A DNA stretch of 64,000 nt from Siphonodentalium dalli (Eukaryota; Mollusca; Scaphopoda; Gadilida; Siphonodentaliidae), in assembly GCA_032622095.1 (NCBI GenBank), contig CP136061.1:215420373-215484372 (forward strand), given 5' to 3'. Made by a program: the position numbers and the translations under genes. Shown here piece after piece: positions 12,061 through 23,612 of this stretch. The number at the start of each line of letters is the position of its first letter. Within the stretch, counting starts at the first letter, position 1. The notes beneath the pieces were generated by a model, which saw nothing but the letters and a program-made list of their open reading frames with translations, did not search any database and was not told the DNA's origin.

Positions 12061-12322
12061 CTAATCTGAGTTAAGTGTGCCTGTCATTTGCAGAATGAGG
12101 TCCCCAGAGGTGAATTCAGTGATGCTATCCCGCATTGCAGGCTAGCATCACCAAATTCACCCTCTGGGGACCTCATTCTGCTTAGACCTCATCTGCTATA
12201 GGAGACATAGACTCAGATTGAAGTTCCCAAATGGCACGGTGAATATTGTGATGTACACCTATTGGGAACCTCGATTATGCAATGTGTCGTCTGCCAATTT
12301 GGGAATACAGAGAAACTAAATT
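12061..12322. mobile_element. family B MITE, cut by an E element
   Basis: CTGAGTTAAGTGTGCCTGTC start, one full hairpin (GAGGTCCCCAGAGGTGAAT / complement, about 12095-12179), then the B spacer down to GAGAAACTAAATTAA. There it meets the CGAGAGGCCGATCACGATC start of an E element. The right half is missing. Confidence 0.7.
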
Positions 12323-12732
12323 AAACGAGAGGCCGATCACGATCGGCAGATGTTAACCCATCCCTTGGCGATAAAAATTTACTATGATCGGAATCATAAA
12401 TGAGAGTTTTGGTGTTGAATTATATGAGTATACTGTATGTACTATTATAGACAAATGTACATAACACAAATATTGGAATGTATGGGTCACCGGCATTTAT
12501 ATAAGAGAATGCACTGGTACAAGATATGTAATGCTAAACCACCACAGCCTTGGGTTAAATGTGAAAGGTGTGACCTGAACATGGAATACTTGGGTTAAGA
12601 GAGTCCAAGTCTACTGCTAATATCATGTGATGTTTATCGTTGAATCTTTATTTTAAATTAGATACCATAGCCTTCTTCATCAGATTATTTGCACATTGGC
12701 ATAAGAGACATCAGAAAATGATATAGCCTTAT
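12323..12732 (+). mobile_element. E element, 3' truncated at the duplication join
   Basis: Starts CGAGAGGCCGATCACGATCG, whose GCCGATC/GATCGGC is a small hairpin, and runs through TTAACCCATCCCTTGGCGAT and GCATAAGAGACATCAGAAAA. It stops where unit 2 of the duplication begins. Its counterpart in unit 2 continues to about 15826, so truncation came with the duplication. Confidence 0.65.
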
Positions 12733-12903
12733 GTGTTGTCAATTAGAATTAAAAATCGTAAAAAAAAATATATATATTTTGGGCAAGATTATTCTCAATT
12801 TCTATTGAATCACCTTACCAGATTGTTTCTCATCGCTTTGATATAGTAAAAAAAAAAAACTAATTATATCATAGGTTTTATGGTTAATGTTCACGATGAT
12901 TAA

Positions 12904-14439
12904 CCCTTTGAGTGCCAGGGGCCGATCTCATCGGCCCTAAATCTACAAAATAAGTCTGTTAAAGAATATAAGAATAAATTATTAAAATTGTAAAAAATTG
13001 TATATAAAAAAAAAAAATAAAAAAAATGTTAGGCCAATGCATTCTCTTATATATGCGAGGCGACCTATGGTCGACTCGCATATATAAGAGAATGCATTGG
13101 CACAGGGTATATGGGTTGATATAACGAGAGGCCGATCACGATCGGCAGATGTTAACCCATCCCTTGGCGATAAAAATTTAATATGATCGGATAAATGAGA
13201 GTTTTGGTGTTGAATTATAGAGTATACTGTTATGTACTATTATAGACAAATGTACATAACACAAATTATTGGAATTTATGGGTCACTGGCATTTATATAA
13301 GAGAATGCACTGGTACAGAGTCTGTAATGCTAAACCACCACAGCCCATGGGTTAAATGTGTAGGTGAGTCCAATTTAAGTTTACAATAATAATGTGTCCT
13401 AGTATACAGATAAGCAACCTCACCACTGACCCATTAATATCAATTATATAGCAGAGCTGTCAAAATATCACAGGAATTGTTTATGTTGAACACTGACCTC
13501 TATTAAACCAATAACAATTATAATGATATCAGACCATCTGAAGATATAACTCTGCAGCAGAGATGTCTACTGTTAATAGCATGTGATGTTTATTGTTGAA
13601 TCTTTATTTTAAATTAGATACCATAGCCTTCTTTATCAGATTATTTTCACATTGGCATAAGAGACATCAGAAAATAATATAGCCTTATCAATAGCTAAGT
13701 AGTCCAAAGGCAATTGGATTTAATGTTGCTCCAAACAGATTTACCAGTACATAACACAAGATTTTGGACCGATTTAATCAAATTTGGTGTGGTGATTCGG
13801 GGTACCCTTGGCAGAGTTATAATGGTGTTAGTTTTTCAAATTTTTTTAACTTAAAAACTTTTTAATTATTTAAAAAAATTAAAGGTCCACATTGGAAATC
13901 TTTTTATCAACTTTTATCATAACCATCAATATCTAAATGAAAACAAATGTCAATGACATTTTTTTTTCTTATTATTATAAAAGTTAAAAGTAAATTTTTT
14001 TCTTCGAAAAAGGGTCATAACTCCTTTAAAATTAATCGGATCAAACCCATATTCGAACTCGATCTGTATTTTGGGGTGTGAAACTCACATACCAAATGTG
14101 GTTCCAATCAGATAAAAAATGTTTGAGTTATGGCAGAATGCGTGAATTCTAAGTTGAAAAAGGGCCATAACTCTAACAAAATCTCGGATCAAACCCAAAT
14201 TCGAACTCGATCTGTATTTTGGGCTGAGAAACCCATATACAAAATTTGGTTTCGATCGGATAAAAAATGTTTGAGTTATCGCATTACTCGTAAAGTGTCT
14301 ACGGACAGACGGCCAGACGGACAGACAGACGGACAGACGGACAGACGGACCAACGACGAGTGGTCAATCCGGGCAACGACACTATGTTTACCATACTATG
14401 GTATGGGTAAACATAAAAATCGACCTGGCACTCAAAGGG
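12904..14439. mobile_element. P2 MITE split by an E element insertion
   Basis: TTAA at 12900-12903 and 14440-14443. The left part runs 12904-13121 with the full hairpin (about 13032-13101); the right part is TAAAAATCGACCTGGCACTC onward from 14414. The uninterrupted duplicate is 11560-11804. Confidence 0.88.
13122..14413 (+). mobile_element. E element, complete, boundaries fixed by empty site
   Basis: Inserted in the P2 MITE with at most a TA duplication. The left end is ACGAGAGGCCGATCACGATC. Near the left is a TTAA-bounded segment (CCCATCCCTTGGCGAT to GCCCATGGG, about 13152-13351). The 3' part has AGGGTCATAACTCC and GGGCCATAACTC units (about 14005-14280), a GACA/GACG microsatellite (14301-14351), then the terminal hairpin TACCATACTATGGTATGGG and TAAACA. 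No transposase. The tandem units, microsatellite and short terminal hairpin recall Helentron-derived (HINE) elements, but that is inference. Confidence 0.8.
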
Positions 14440-14697
14440 TTAAATATGAAGCATGTGGTCAGTGGTGATGAAAATATTTGATGTGGTTTTGCTTTCAAAT
14501 TATTTTCTATTATTTACAGTGTTATTTACCGGGGTATACAGTTTTATAGGAAGAAATACCTGAATTTATTTTATCATATTCTAAAATCTTGTGAAATTCA
14601 TGATCATTTCTGCTATTTGCCAATTGTTGTAGTGGCGATGCGTAATTGTTGTTATTGTGGGGTCTGTATGGAGAAAAATCAGAGCATATATCATTCT

Positions 14698-14960
14698 AAT
14701 CTGAGTTAAGTGTGCCTGTCATTTGCAGAATGAGGTCCCCAGAGGTGAATTCAGTGATGCTATCCCGCATTGCAGGCTAGCATCACCAAATTCACCCTCT
14801 GGGGACCTCATTCTGCTTAGACCTCATCTGCTATAGGAGACATAGACTCAGATTGAAGTTCCCAAATGGCACGGTGAATATTGTGATGTACACCTATTGG
14901 GAACCTCGATTATGCAATGTGTCGTCTGCCAATTTGGGAATACAGAGAAACTAAATTAAA
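14698..14960. mobile_element. family B MITE remnant (unit 2 copy)
   Basis: Same as 12061-12322: one hairpin, B spacer, then truncation at the start of an E element. Confidence 0.7.
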
Positions 14961-15826
14961 CGAGAGGCCGATCACGATCGGCAGATGTTAACCCATCCCT
15001 TGGCGATAAAAATTTACTATGATCGGAATCATAAATGAGAGTTTTGGTGTTGAATTATATGAGTATACTGTATGTACTATTATAGACAAATGTACATAAC
15101 ACAAATATTGGAATGTATGGGTCACCGGCATTTATATAAGAGAATGCACTGGTACAAGATATGTAATGCTAAACCACCACAGCCTTGGGTTAAATGTGAA
15201 AGGTGTGACCTGAACATGGAATACTTGGGTTAAGAGAGTCCAAGTCTACTGCTAATATCATGTGATGTTTATCGTTGAATCTTTATTTTAAATTAGATAC
15301 CATAGCCTTCTTCATCAGATTATTTGCACATTGGCATAAGAGACATCAGAAAATGATATAGCCTTATCAATAACTAAGTAATCCAAAGGCATGGCATAAA
15401 ATTGGTGAATTGGATTTAATGTTGCTCCAAACAGATTTTGGACCGATTTAAACAAATTTGGTGTGGTGATTCGGGGTACCCTTTGCAGAGTTATAATGGT
15501 GTTAGTTTTTATCCGGACATCACAATATGTGTACCATACTATGGTGAATTGGATTTAATGTTGCTCCAAACAGATTTACCAGTACATAACACAAGATTTT
15601 GGACCGATTTAAACAAATTTGGTGTGGTGATTCGGGGTACCCATTGGCAGAGTTATAATGGTGTTAGTTTTTCAAATTTTCAAACTTAAAAAAATAATTA
15701 TTTTTAATTATTTTAAAAAAGGGACACATTGGGAACCTTTTTAATCAACTTGTATCATCATCATCAATATCTAAATGAAAACAAGTGGTCAATCCGGACA
15801 TCACAATATGGTATAGGTACACATAA
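14961..15826 (+). mobile_element. E element, short form
   Basis: Starts CGAGAGGCCGATCACGATCG and ends near ATATGGTATAGGTACACATA. The middle holds two tandem copies of ATTGGATTTAATGTTGCTCC plus GACCGATTTAAACAAATTTG (about 15409 and 15547). It lacks the GACA/GACG microsatellite of the full copy. Confidence 0.65.
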
Positions 15827-16288
15827 AAATCTAAATAAATTAATCAATCAATAGGGGCAAAGAGTGTGTCAAAATAAACCAATATAAAATGAGACATGGT
15901 ATCAGATGAAAGTATCAGGAATGTTGAGATGTGTTAATCTTTAACTACAGAAATCCATGCAAGTGAATGAGGAGAAACCTGGAGATAACAGAAGAATGAT
16001 TAATTGAAATTTAAAACGAGAACATCCCTACAAATGAATAATAGAGTATTCCAATTAAAACTTTAGAACTGAATGGGACAGTCCATTGAATCATGAATGG
16101 GTACAGCTTCACCACTATCATAGAGCTATGTCCTATATACAGTGGCTAAAAATAACTAATATTTCAATAAGACATCAGTTCTGCAGTCTCTCAGAACACT
16201 ATCTATGCAGTTAAGCTTGCATTACTGGTAGTTAATTGTAATCTACCTGGGTTATCAAAAACTCAAATCTGTTCAATTCTTAGTTGAA
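15827..16288. other. unassigned AT-rich DNA
   Basis: No coding sequence. Blocks such as ATGAGACATGGTATCAGATG resemble 24203-24225, so it may be E-element interior. Confidence 0.4.
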
Positions 16289-18475
16289 TGAAAGTGTCAA
16301 TGACACTGTAGCTCAACTTGGAAAGGGAATAATTTAATGTGTTACTGTCAATGGAGTGATTAGGAATGTGGAAAGTTGAATGTCTAATTTACTAGTTTAT
16401 CAACATGAAGAGAGATATATATATACATGTATATAAAAGTAAAATCTAAGATGGTTGCTGGCGGATATGTTTTCCAACAATTCAAAAACATTTGATAGCT
16501 TTAGTCATGTAAAGAGTAGAATCCAAGATGGCTGCTGGCAGCCATGTTTTAAAGCCGAATAACACCAAAATGACTCGTTCCCATCTACAAGTCAAAAGTC
16601 AAGACAAATTTCATAATGATCTGACAAAGGTACGACCTGTAGCCCATGCCAAAGGATTTCGTCATGCAAAGAGTAAAATCCAAGATGGCTGCTGGCGGCC
16701 ATGTTTTTTGGCCGAATGACCCCAAAATTACTTGTTCCCATCTACATGTCAATATTAACATCCATGACAAATTTCATGATGATCAGATGAACAGTACGAC
16801 CTGTAGCCCGTGCTAATGGATTGAATTTTGAAATCCAAGATGGCCGCTGTCGGCCATGTTTTTTGTCCGAATGACCCCAAAATGACTCGTTCCCATCTAT
16901 ATTCCAATTTCAACAGCCATGACAAATTTTATGATGATCAGACTAAAGGTACGACCTGTAGCCTGTGCTAAAGGATGTAGTCATACAAAGAGTAAAATCC
17001 AAGATGGCTGCTGGCGGCCATGTTTTTTGGCCGAATGACCCCAAAATTACTCGTTCCCATTTAGATGTCATTGTTAACATCCATGACAAATTTTATGATG
17101 ATCAGACTAAAGGTACGACCTGTAGCCTGTGCTAAAGGAATTAGTCATACAAAGAGTAAAATCCAAGATGGCTGCTGGCGGCCATGTTTTTTGGCCGAAT
17201 GACCCCAAAATTACTCGTTCCCATCTCCATGTCAATATTAACATCCATGACAAATTTCATAATGATCAGACGAACAGTATGACCTGTAGCCCGTGCTAAT
17301 GAATTGAATTTTGAAATCAAAGATGGCCACTGGCGGCCATGTTTTTTGGCCGAATGACCCCAAAATGACTCGTTCCCATCTACATGTCATTGTTAACATC
17401 CATGACAAATTTTATGATGATCAGACTAAAGGTACGACCTGTAGCCCGTGCTAAAGGATTTAGTCATACAAAGAGTAAAATCCAAGATGGCTGCTGCGGC
17501 CATGTATTTTGGCTGAATGACCCCAAAACTACTCGTTCCCATTTAGATGTCATTGTTAACATCCATGACAAATTTTATGATGATCAGACTAAAGGTACGA
17601 CCTGTAGCCTGTGCTAAAGGAATTAGTCATACAAAGAGTAAAATCGAAGATGGCTGCTGGCGGCCATGTTTTTTGGCCGAATGACCCCAAAATTACTCGT
17701 TCCCATCTCCATGTCAATATTAACATCCATGACAAATTTCATAATGATCAGACGAACAGTATGACCTGTAGCCCGTGCTAATGAATTGAATTTTGAAATC
17801 AAAGATGGCCACTGGCGGCCATGTTTTTCGGCCGAATGACCCCAAAATGACTCGTTCCCATCTACATGTCATTGTTAACATCCATGACAAATTTTATGAT
17901 GATCAGACTAAAGGTACGACCTGTAGCCCGTGCTAAAGGATTTAGTCATACAAAGAGTAAAATCCAAGATGGCTGCTGCGGCCATGTATTTTGGCTGAAT
18001 GACCCCAAAATTAATCGTTCCCATCTACATGTCAATATTAAGATCCATGACAAATTTTATGATGATCAGACAAACAGTACGATCTGAAGCCAGTGCTAAT
18101 GGATTGAATTTTGAAATCAAAGATGGCCACTGGTGGCCATGTTTTTCGTCCGAATGACCCCAAAATGACTCGTTCCCATCTACATGTGATTATTAACATT
18201 CAAGACATATTTTATGATGATCAGAATAAAGGTACGACCTTTAGCCCGTGCTAAAGGATTTAGTCATACAAAGAGTAAAATCCAAGATGGCTGCTGGCGG
18301 CCATGTTTTTCGGCCGAATGACCCCAAAATGACTCGTTCCCATCTACATGTCATTGTTAACATCCATGACAAATTTTATGATGATCAGACTAAAGGTACG
18401 ACCTGTAGCCCGTGCTAAAGAATTTAGTCATACAAAGAGTCAAATCCAAGATAGCTGCTGGCGGCCATGTTTTTT
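16289..18475 (+). mobile_element. satellite-bearing element A1, left part
   Basis: The left end TGAAAGTGTCAATGACACTG (hairpin GTGTC/GACAC) is followed by TAGCTCAACTT, whose inverse AAGTTGAGCTA lies at 23600-23610. From about 16430 the body is a ~161 bp satellite with core AAGATGGCTGCTGGCGGCCA and GAATGACCCCAAAATTACTC. Two monomer types alternate: one with TTTAGTCATACAAAGAGTAA and one with TGGATTGAATTTTGAAATC. The stretch 17156-17637 is repeated nearly exactly at 17638-18120, a three-monomer higher-order unit of ~483 bp. The array is broken at 18476 by a large insertion and resumes at 22913. Confidence 0.85.
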
Positions 18476-18512
18476 CACCCACTGACCGACGCGCGAAGCG
18501 CGTCCAGTGGGT
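18476..18512. repeat. GC-rich nested palindrome
   Basis: CACCCACTG and CAGTGGGTG enclose GCGCGAAGCGCG, so the DNA can fold as a hairpin within a hairpin at the left end of the 4.4 kb insertion. It stands out as strongly GC-rich in an AT-rich region. Confidence 0.75.
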
Positions 18513-19590
18513 GTCTATAATCGTAGGACTCATGCGTTTCTGCTGAATTGAACTAGTGCCTATGCGTTTCTGCTGAGCTGCACTGACGTTTGATCGCAAA
18601 ATAAAATTATAATCATTATCAAAACACGCGTTTGGATAACACCGCCATAAACAGTGTCATATTATGATGTTGAGCACGTATCGTCAATAAAATTAGAGTT
18701 ATAACTTATAAAACTAAGAATTACTGCTAAAGTATTTCTACCAATTGGGTAACTAGATTCGGGTTGAGTTGGAACTTGAGAAATTTCAATTTCAACCAAT
18801 TGAAATGCCGTTGAAAACCGAAGGGTTAAGCGATTATCGCAATAGGATATTGGAACACCGTGTGCGTAACGTAACTATCACAAGTATAACGTACTCTGAG
18901 TCTGATAACAACTTATCGCCAAATTCATGCTTCAAACAGTTTAAACATGTCATCTTCGGCTTCTTTTATTTTATTGTTATGAAAATTAATAATAAATGGG
19001 GTGATAAATATGTATAATATGTATATAACGACAATTAGAGTCAAATTAGCCATTTTCCCGTGAAACTTAGGATAGGCAAGCCAGGTACAAAAATTGGTGA
19101 AATATGAGTACGAACGTCAAAGTGTTCCCCTATCGTATTCCGATAATTGCCAATCATCACCACGAAGCGAAGCCTCCAATGGCGATTATTAATTCATTCA
19201 TATTTCGGCTGTTCAGTCTTCTAAGCTATTAAAACTTTCTTGGATATCTTGGAAGGATTGTTTTGATATGTATATATCGGATTAACCTTCCAAAAAGGTG
19301 AGTTTGACGCCTGCATTTCTTGGCATGAATATAAACGAGCGCTCGTCTGCAAGTACAGTCATTCACTCATTGCCGAATCGGCGTGTTTTTGTGAAAATGT
19401 CACCAAGATTTCTCCACTCGATTCGCTTCAAATGCACCCTAATCGGTCAATTTCTTTTGATAATTCTATCTAAATACATCTTAGCTACTATTCGGATGTG
19501 CAGTCCCGGTCGAAAAAGGTTTAGTTTGACCAAAACGGCTATTGACAAAGTTTGTTTACAAAACCAGCTCAATGACCCGTCCACGCTGTA

Positions 19591-19942
19591 AATTTATTAT
19601 CGAAAAAAAATTCAATTTCTTCCATCAAAAACATAATTACGCGCTGGACTCTGTCATTTTAGGAATATATAAGTATCCCACGCAGACACACCAAGTCCAA
19701 GCTAAAAATTTTGAAAAATGACAGTTTTATCGACATAAATCGATTTTAATGCCAAATCCCATGTTAAATTTTGTCATCGAAAAAAATTCATTTCTTCCAT
19801 CTAAAACATAATTACGTGCTGTATCCTGCCATTTTAGGAATATATAAGTATCCCACGTAGACACACCAAGTCTCAGCTTAAAATTTGGAAAAATAAGAGA
19901 TTTATCGACATAAATCGATTTGTATGGCAGATTCTATGTTAA
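19591..19942 (+). repeat. two tandem ~175 bp units
   Basis: TTTCTTCCATC, ACATAATTACG, TTTTAGGAATATATAAGTAT, AGACACACCAAGTC and TTTATCGACATAAATCGATT occur in this order twice, offset by 175 bases. Divergence between units is moderate. Confidence 0.8.
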
Positions 19943-20044
19943 ATAAATTTTAGGGCCCTGAAAGTGTTTTCTGAGCTGTTCCATATTGGCCACCAGAGTC
20001 CATAATTGACCGGTTCTACAGGGGTTCTACCTGATAATTGTGCG

Positions 20045-20830
20045 ACAGTACAGTCGCGTTACTTTATACATCAACATTGGTCATTATCACCCGACAAATT
20101 TATTTCGGTCTATCGTATCAACCGCTATTTCCCATGCGTAGCCTGACTAAGTGTCAACATTGGTCTTTATCGCTCAACTAATTTGTATCGTTTCATCGGT
20201 ATAAATTCCATATCCAATTATCCATATATAACCAACCCAACCTCTAATCCCGGTCCAATTTATAAATTTATTTCATCGCTATAGTCACGTTAAGTAATAT
20301 TTTATCGCGTGATACTTGTACTTATATGTCTATGGTATTACTATAGTATACCATATACGTATATCAATTGCTATTCCTTTCTATATAATCCTGGTGCCAT
20401 CTATAGAGATAGAGATAATATCAGACCCCCCCCCCCCCCCCCCCCCAATTTTATATCATTGCTGCTTTAGTACAGTCGCGATGCATTACATGGCAACATC
20501 GCTCCACTAATTTTTGTCAGTTCATCGGTAGGAACCCCTTTTTCTCCGAGTCCATATAACCAACCAACCCAACATCTTATCCCGTTCCACTATAGAAGTC
20601 CATAAATGACTATTCTGGCACTACTAGTATATAGAGATAACTAAGATTCTGACACCCCCCCACCCTATTTTATAGCCTTGTTTCAACAGTATAGTTGAGA
20701 TGCATAATATGTCAACATTGGTCGTTATCGCTCTACAAATTTATATCGGTTCAACCCTTAGTTCCCAGTATCGCCCACCCCTCCCTCAATTTATTTTTTC
20801 ATTTGTATTATAGTCTCGTTACATACACAT
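20045..20830 (+). repeat. degenerate tandem units of about 100-280 bp
   Basis: The series GTACAGTCGCG, TCAACATTGGTC, TTATCGCTC, AATTTATATCGGTTC and ATAACCAACCCAACC recurs about four times with many indels and substitutions. Non-coding. Confidence 0.6.
20426..20446 (+). repeat. 21 bp poly-C tract
   Basis: Uninterrupted C run, with a shorter C-rich tract near 20656. It could form an i-motif or, on the other strand, a G-quadruplex-like structure, and is prone to length error in assembly. Confidence 0.9.
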
Positions 20831-21061
20831 TTGATCTCTTGTAACTTTTGCTTCAACACGCCGAGTTCCGCTGCAGACAATACAAAACTGACAACATTTT
20901 GAAATGTAAGCAGGCTTCAAACTCATCTTATCCAAGAAATACTCTGGCTACATAAGAAATTTGTGTATAAGGTGTACGCGCATTTGTTGCGTTAAAAACC
21001 AAAGGTCCGAAGTCAAGGTCCAAATCCCCAACACACTGATGTGAGTTTAACTCCATCTACA

Positions 21062-21543
21062 TACAGTAATGTCCAAAGTAATTGATCACTTAACCACAGC
21101 AGAATTATGGGTATTTTTTCAGGATTTTAAATCCTGAAAAAGTACCCATAATTATGCTGTGGTTAAGTGGTCAATTACTTTGGGCATTACTGTAACCAAT
21201 ATAAGGATTTGAGGTTTAATGATAACTCAATCCACATACAGTAATGTCCAAAGTAATTGACCACTTAACCACAGCAGAATAATGGGTAATTTGTCAGGAT
21301 TTTAAATGCTGAAAAATACCCATAATTCTGCTGTGGTTAAGTGGTCAATTACTTTGGGCATTACTGTAACCAATATAAGGATGTGAGGTTTAATGATAAC
21401 TCAATCCTCATACATAATGTCCAAAGTAATTGACCACTTAACCACAGCAGAATTATTGGTAATTTTTCAGGATTTAAAATCCTGAAAAATTACCAATAAT
21501 TCTGCTGTGGTTAGGTGGTCAATTACTTTGGGCATTACTGTAA
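21062..21543. mobile_element. three tandem family C-like hairpins (~175 bp period)
   Basis: Three ~133 bp hairpins start at 21062, 21237 and 21411 with TACAGTAATGTCCAAAGTAA (the third lacks GT after TACA) and end with TTACTTTGGGCATTACTGTA. Each is followed by ACCAATATAAGGATGTGAGG-type flank, so host DNA was duplicated along with the MITE. The arms lack the GGCTTGTTGCC part of the longer family C copies. Confidence 0.85.
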
Positions 21544-21959
21544 CCAATATAAGGATGTGAGGTTTAATGAGATCTCCATCCACATAACTGATAAATATAT
21601 GCAAAAATTAAACAAAAGAATTAAATTACATGATGCGTCCAATTTGGACTACCTAATTCTGCTCCAAAAACATGTATATTGATATATGGATGTTTATTGG
21701 GGGAAACCGATTATATCAATGATATTTTCATTAACTGGGATCCAAAACCCGACTTAAGGGAGTGGGCTTCGCGCGCGACTGTATCTTAACCATATGTGCA
21801 TATTTAATAAGCCAACAATTGGAATCCCAACAGAGAAGATTGGCGGGGGTCCCTTGCACATAGACATCGTTGATGATCTCTATAGGAAACCAAATTGACA
21901 TTTAATAGAGAATTTCGATTAACTGCAATAACTTAAGGAATCTCTAATTAGGGCTGCAT

Positions 21960-22500
21960 GGTAATGAAAAAAAACATATCGAATAACTTATTATTTAACT
22001 AACCGAATAACTAATTGCGCTCAAGCCCAATAAGAATATTCCTGAAGTTATTATGCTTAAGCGAAGTTAGAGATACCTTATTGCACTTAAGCACAATATG
22101 ATATTCCTGTACAATAAGGAATATTCTTATTGCGCTTAAGTGTAATAAGACATTCCTTATTACACATAAGCGAAATTACATCCATATTGCATTTAAGCGT
22201 AATTAATATCTCTCTCATTAGATCACCCTTGTGCAAATAGTTTGAATAATCCTATATTTGTTCCACCCATTGTACCATGGAGATGGACTACACCACCTGA
22301 ATTATAGGGAGTTTATGTACTATATATAATATATTCCTTATTAAGAGATACCTTATTGAGTTTTATTATCTAAGCGCAATATGAAAATTCCATCATTGCA
22401 CTTAAACACAGTTAAATACTTCTATATTGCGCTTAAGCACAATAGAGATTCCCATATTGCGCTTAAGCACAATTAGCTCTTCTTGCGCTTAATTAAAAGA
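21960..22500. repeat. array of TTGCGCTTAAGCACAA palindromes
   Basis: About ten copies of an imperfect palindrome centred on CTTAAG, flanked by ATATTCC or AATAAG: near 22014, 22057, 22082, 22126, 22160, 22189, 22395, 22426, 22456 and 22482. Spacing is 25-50 bases with one gap. No coding sequence. Confidence 0.75.
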
Positions 22501-22912
22501 AATTGTTATAATTGTATTGTAACTATTGTTTTGTCCTTTAATATTTCCCATACCGGTACATCATGTACACATAAGTTATGCTAGAAAAGTAGTACTATTG
22601 TTACTAATAGTACTCGTAGTAGTTAATACCACCTTACTGTCAATATTCTATCATGGTTAGTTTCAAAATCATAACGTTAATTGTTATTACTACTTGTGTG
22701 TATTGTACATGTACATCAGCCATCAATTAACAAACTTAAGCAGAGCCTGGTTGAATATCTACCATATAATGTGGGTTATTCCCATCTTCAAGCTGTTGAT
22801 GTCATTGAGACATTCAATGTTATTTTGCTATTTTGTATGCGAACTAGTAGACCCTCCAATAGCTTATCATTACCACTCGGACAGTGGGTGTTTTTCCTCA
22901 ATTAATTGAATT

Positions 22913-23612
22913 TCTTGTTGGCCGAATGACCCCAAAATTACTCGTTCCCATCTACATGTCAAAATTAACATCCATGACAAATTTCATGATGATCAGGCGA
23001 AGAGTATGACCTGTGGCCCGTGCTAAAGGATTTAGTCATACAAAGAGTAAAATCCAAGATGGCTGCTGGTGGTCATATTTTTTGGCCGAATGACCCAAAA
23101 ATGACTCGTTCCCATCTACGTGTCATTGTTAACATCCATGACAAATTTTATGATGATCCGACCAAAGGTACGACCTGTAGCCCGTGTCAAAGGATTTAGT
23201 CATGCAAAGAGTAAAATCTAAGATGGCTGCCGGCGGCCATGTTTTTTGGCCGAATGACCCCAAAATTACTCGTTCCCATCTACATGTCAATATTAACATC
23301 CATGACAAATTTCATGACAATAAGACGAACAGTACGGCCTGTAGCCCGTGCTAATGGATTGAATTTTGAAATACAAGATGGCCGCTGGTGGCCATGTCTT
23401 TTTTCCGAATGACCCCAAAATGACTCGTTCCCATCTACATGTCAATGTCAACATCCATGACAAATTTCATAATAATCGGACCAAAGGTACGAACTGTAGC
23501 CCGTGCTAAAGGAAATTGTTGACGAATCACACACACACGCACACACACACACGCACGACGGATACCAAGCCATGGCAATAGCTCAAACTTTACAAAGTAA
23601 AGTTGAGCTAAA
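22913..23612 (+). mobile_element. satellite-bearing element A1, right part
   Basis: Resumes at TTGGCCGAATGACCCCAAAA and contains about 3.7 monomers. It ends with a CA/CG-rich microsatellite (23527-23560), CAAGCCATGGCAATAGCTCA, and the palindromic end AACTTTACAAAGTAAAGTTG. AAGTTGAGCTA at 23600-23610 is the inverse of the left-end TAGCTCAACTT at 16309-16319. Confidence 0.8.

Larger units (their letters stand above)
11391..12732 (+). repeat. tandem segmental duplication, unit 1 (1342 bp)
   Basis: Starts GTGTTGTCAATTAGAATT and ends AAATGATATAGCCTTAT. Unit 2 starts at once at 12733 with the same GTGTTGTCAATTAGAATT and runs to 15367. Once the 1.29 kb insertion in unit 2 is removed the units are nearly the same length with only scattered differences. 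The unit includes a P2 MITE, a B remnant and the start of an E element. Confidence 0.9.
12733..15367 (+). repeat. tandem segmental duplication, unit 2 with insertion
   Basis: Same sequence as 11391-12732, carrying a 1292 bp insertion at 13122-14413. At its right end the sequence continues past the GCCTTAT breakpoint (TCAATAACTAAGTAATCC), which is the original downstream DNA. Confidence 0.88.
18476..22890. mobile_element. 4.4 kb insertion with CACCCACTG ends inside element A1
   Basis: Left end CACCCACTGACCGAC; right end CTCGGACAGTGGGTG, an inverted repeat of ~14 bp with one mismatch. Both ends abut T runs (GTTTTTT and TTTTT). Satellite sequence stops before it and resumes about 20 bp after it. 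No transposase was recognised; the ORFs at 18769-19017 and 19298-19591 match no family I know. The interior holds several tandem repeats and three family C hairpins, so it may be a composite. Superfamily unresolved. Confidence 0.6.
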
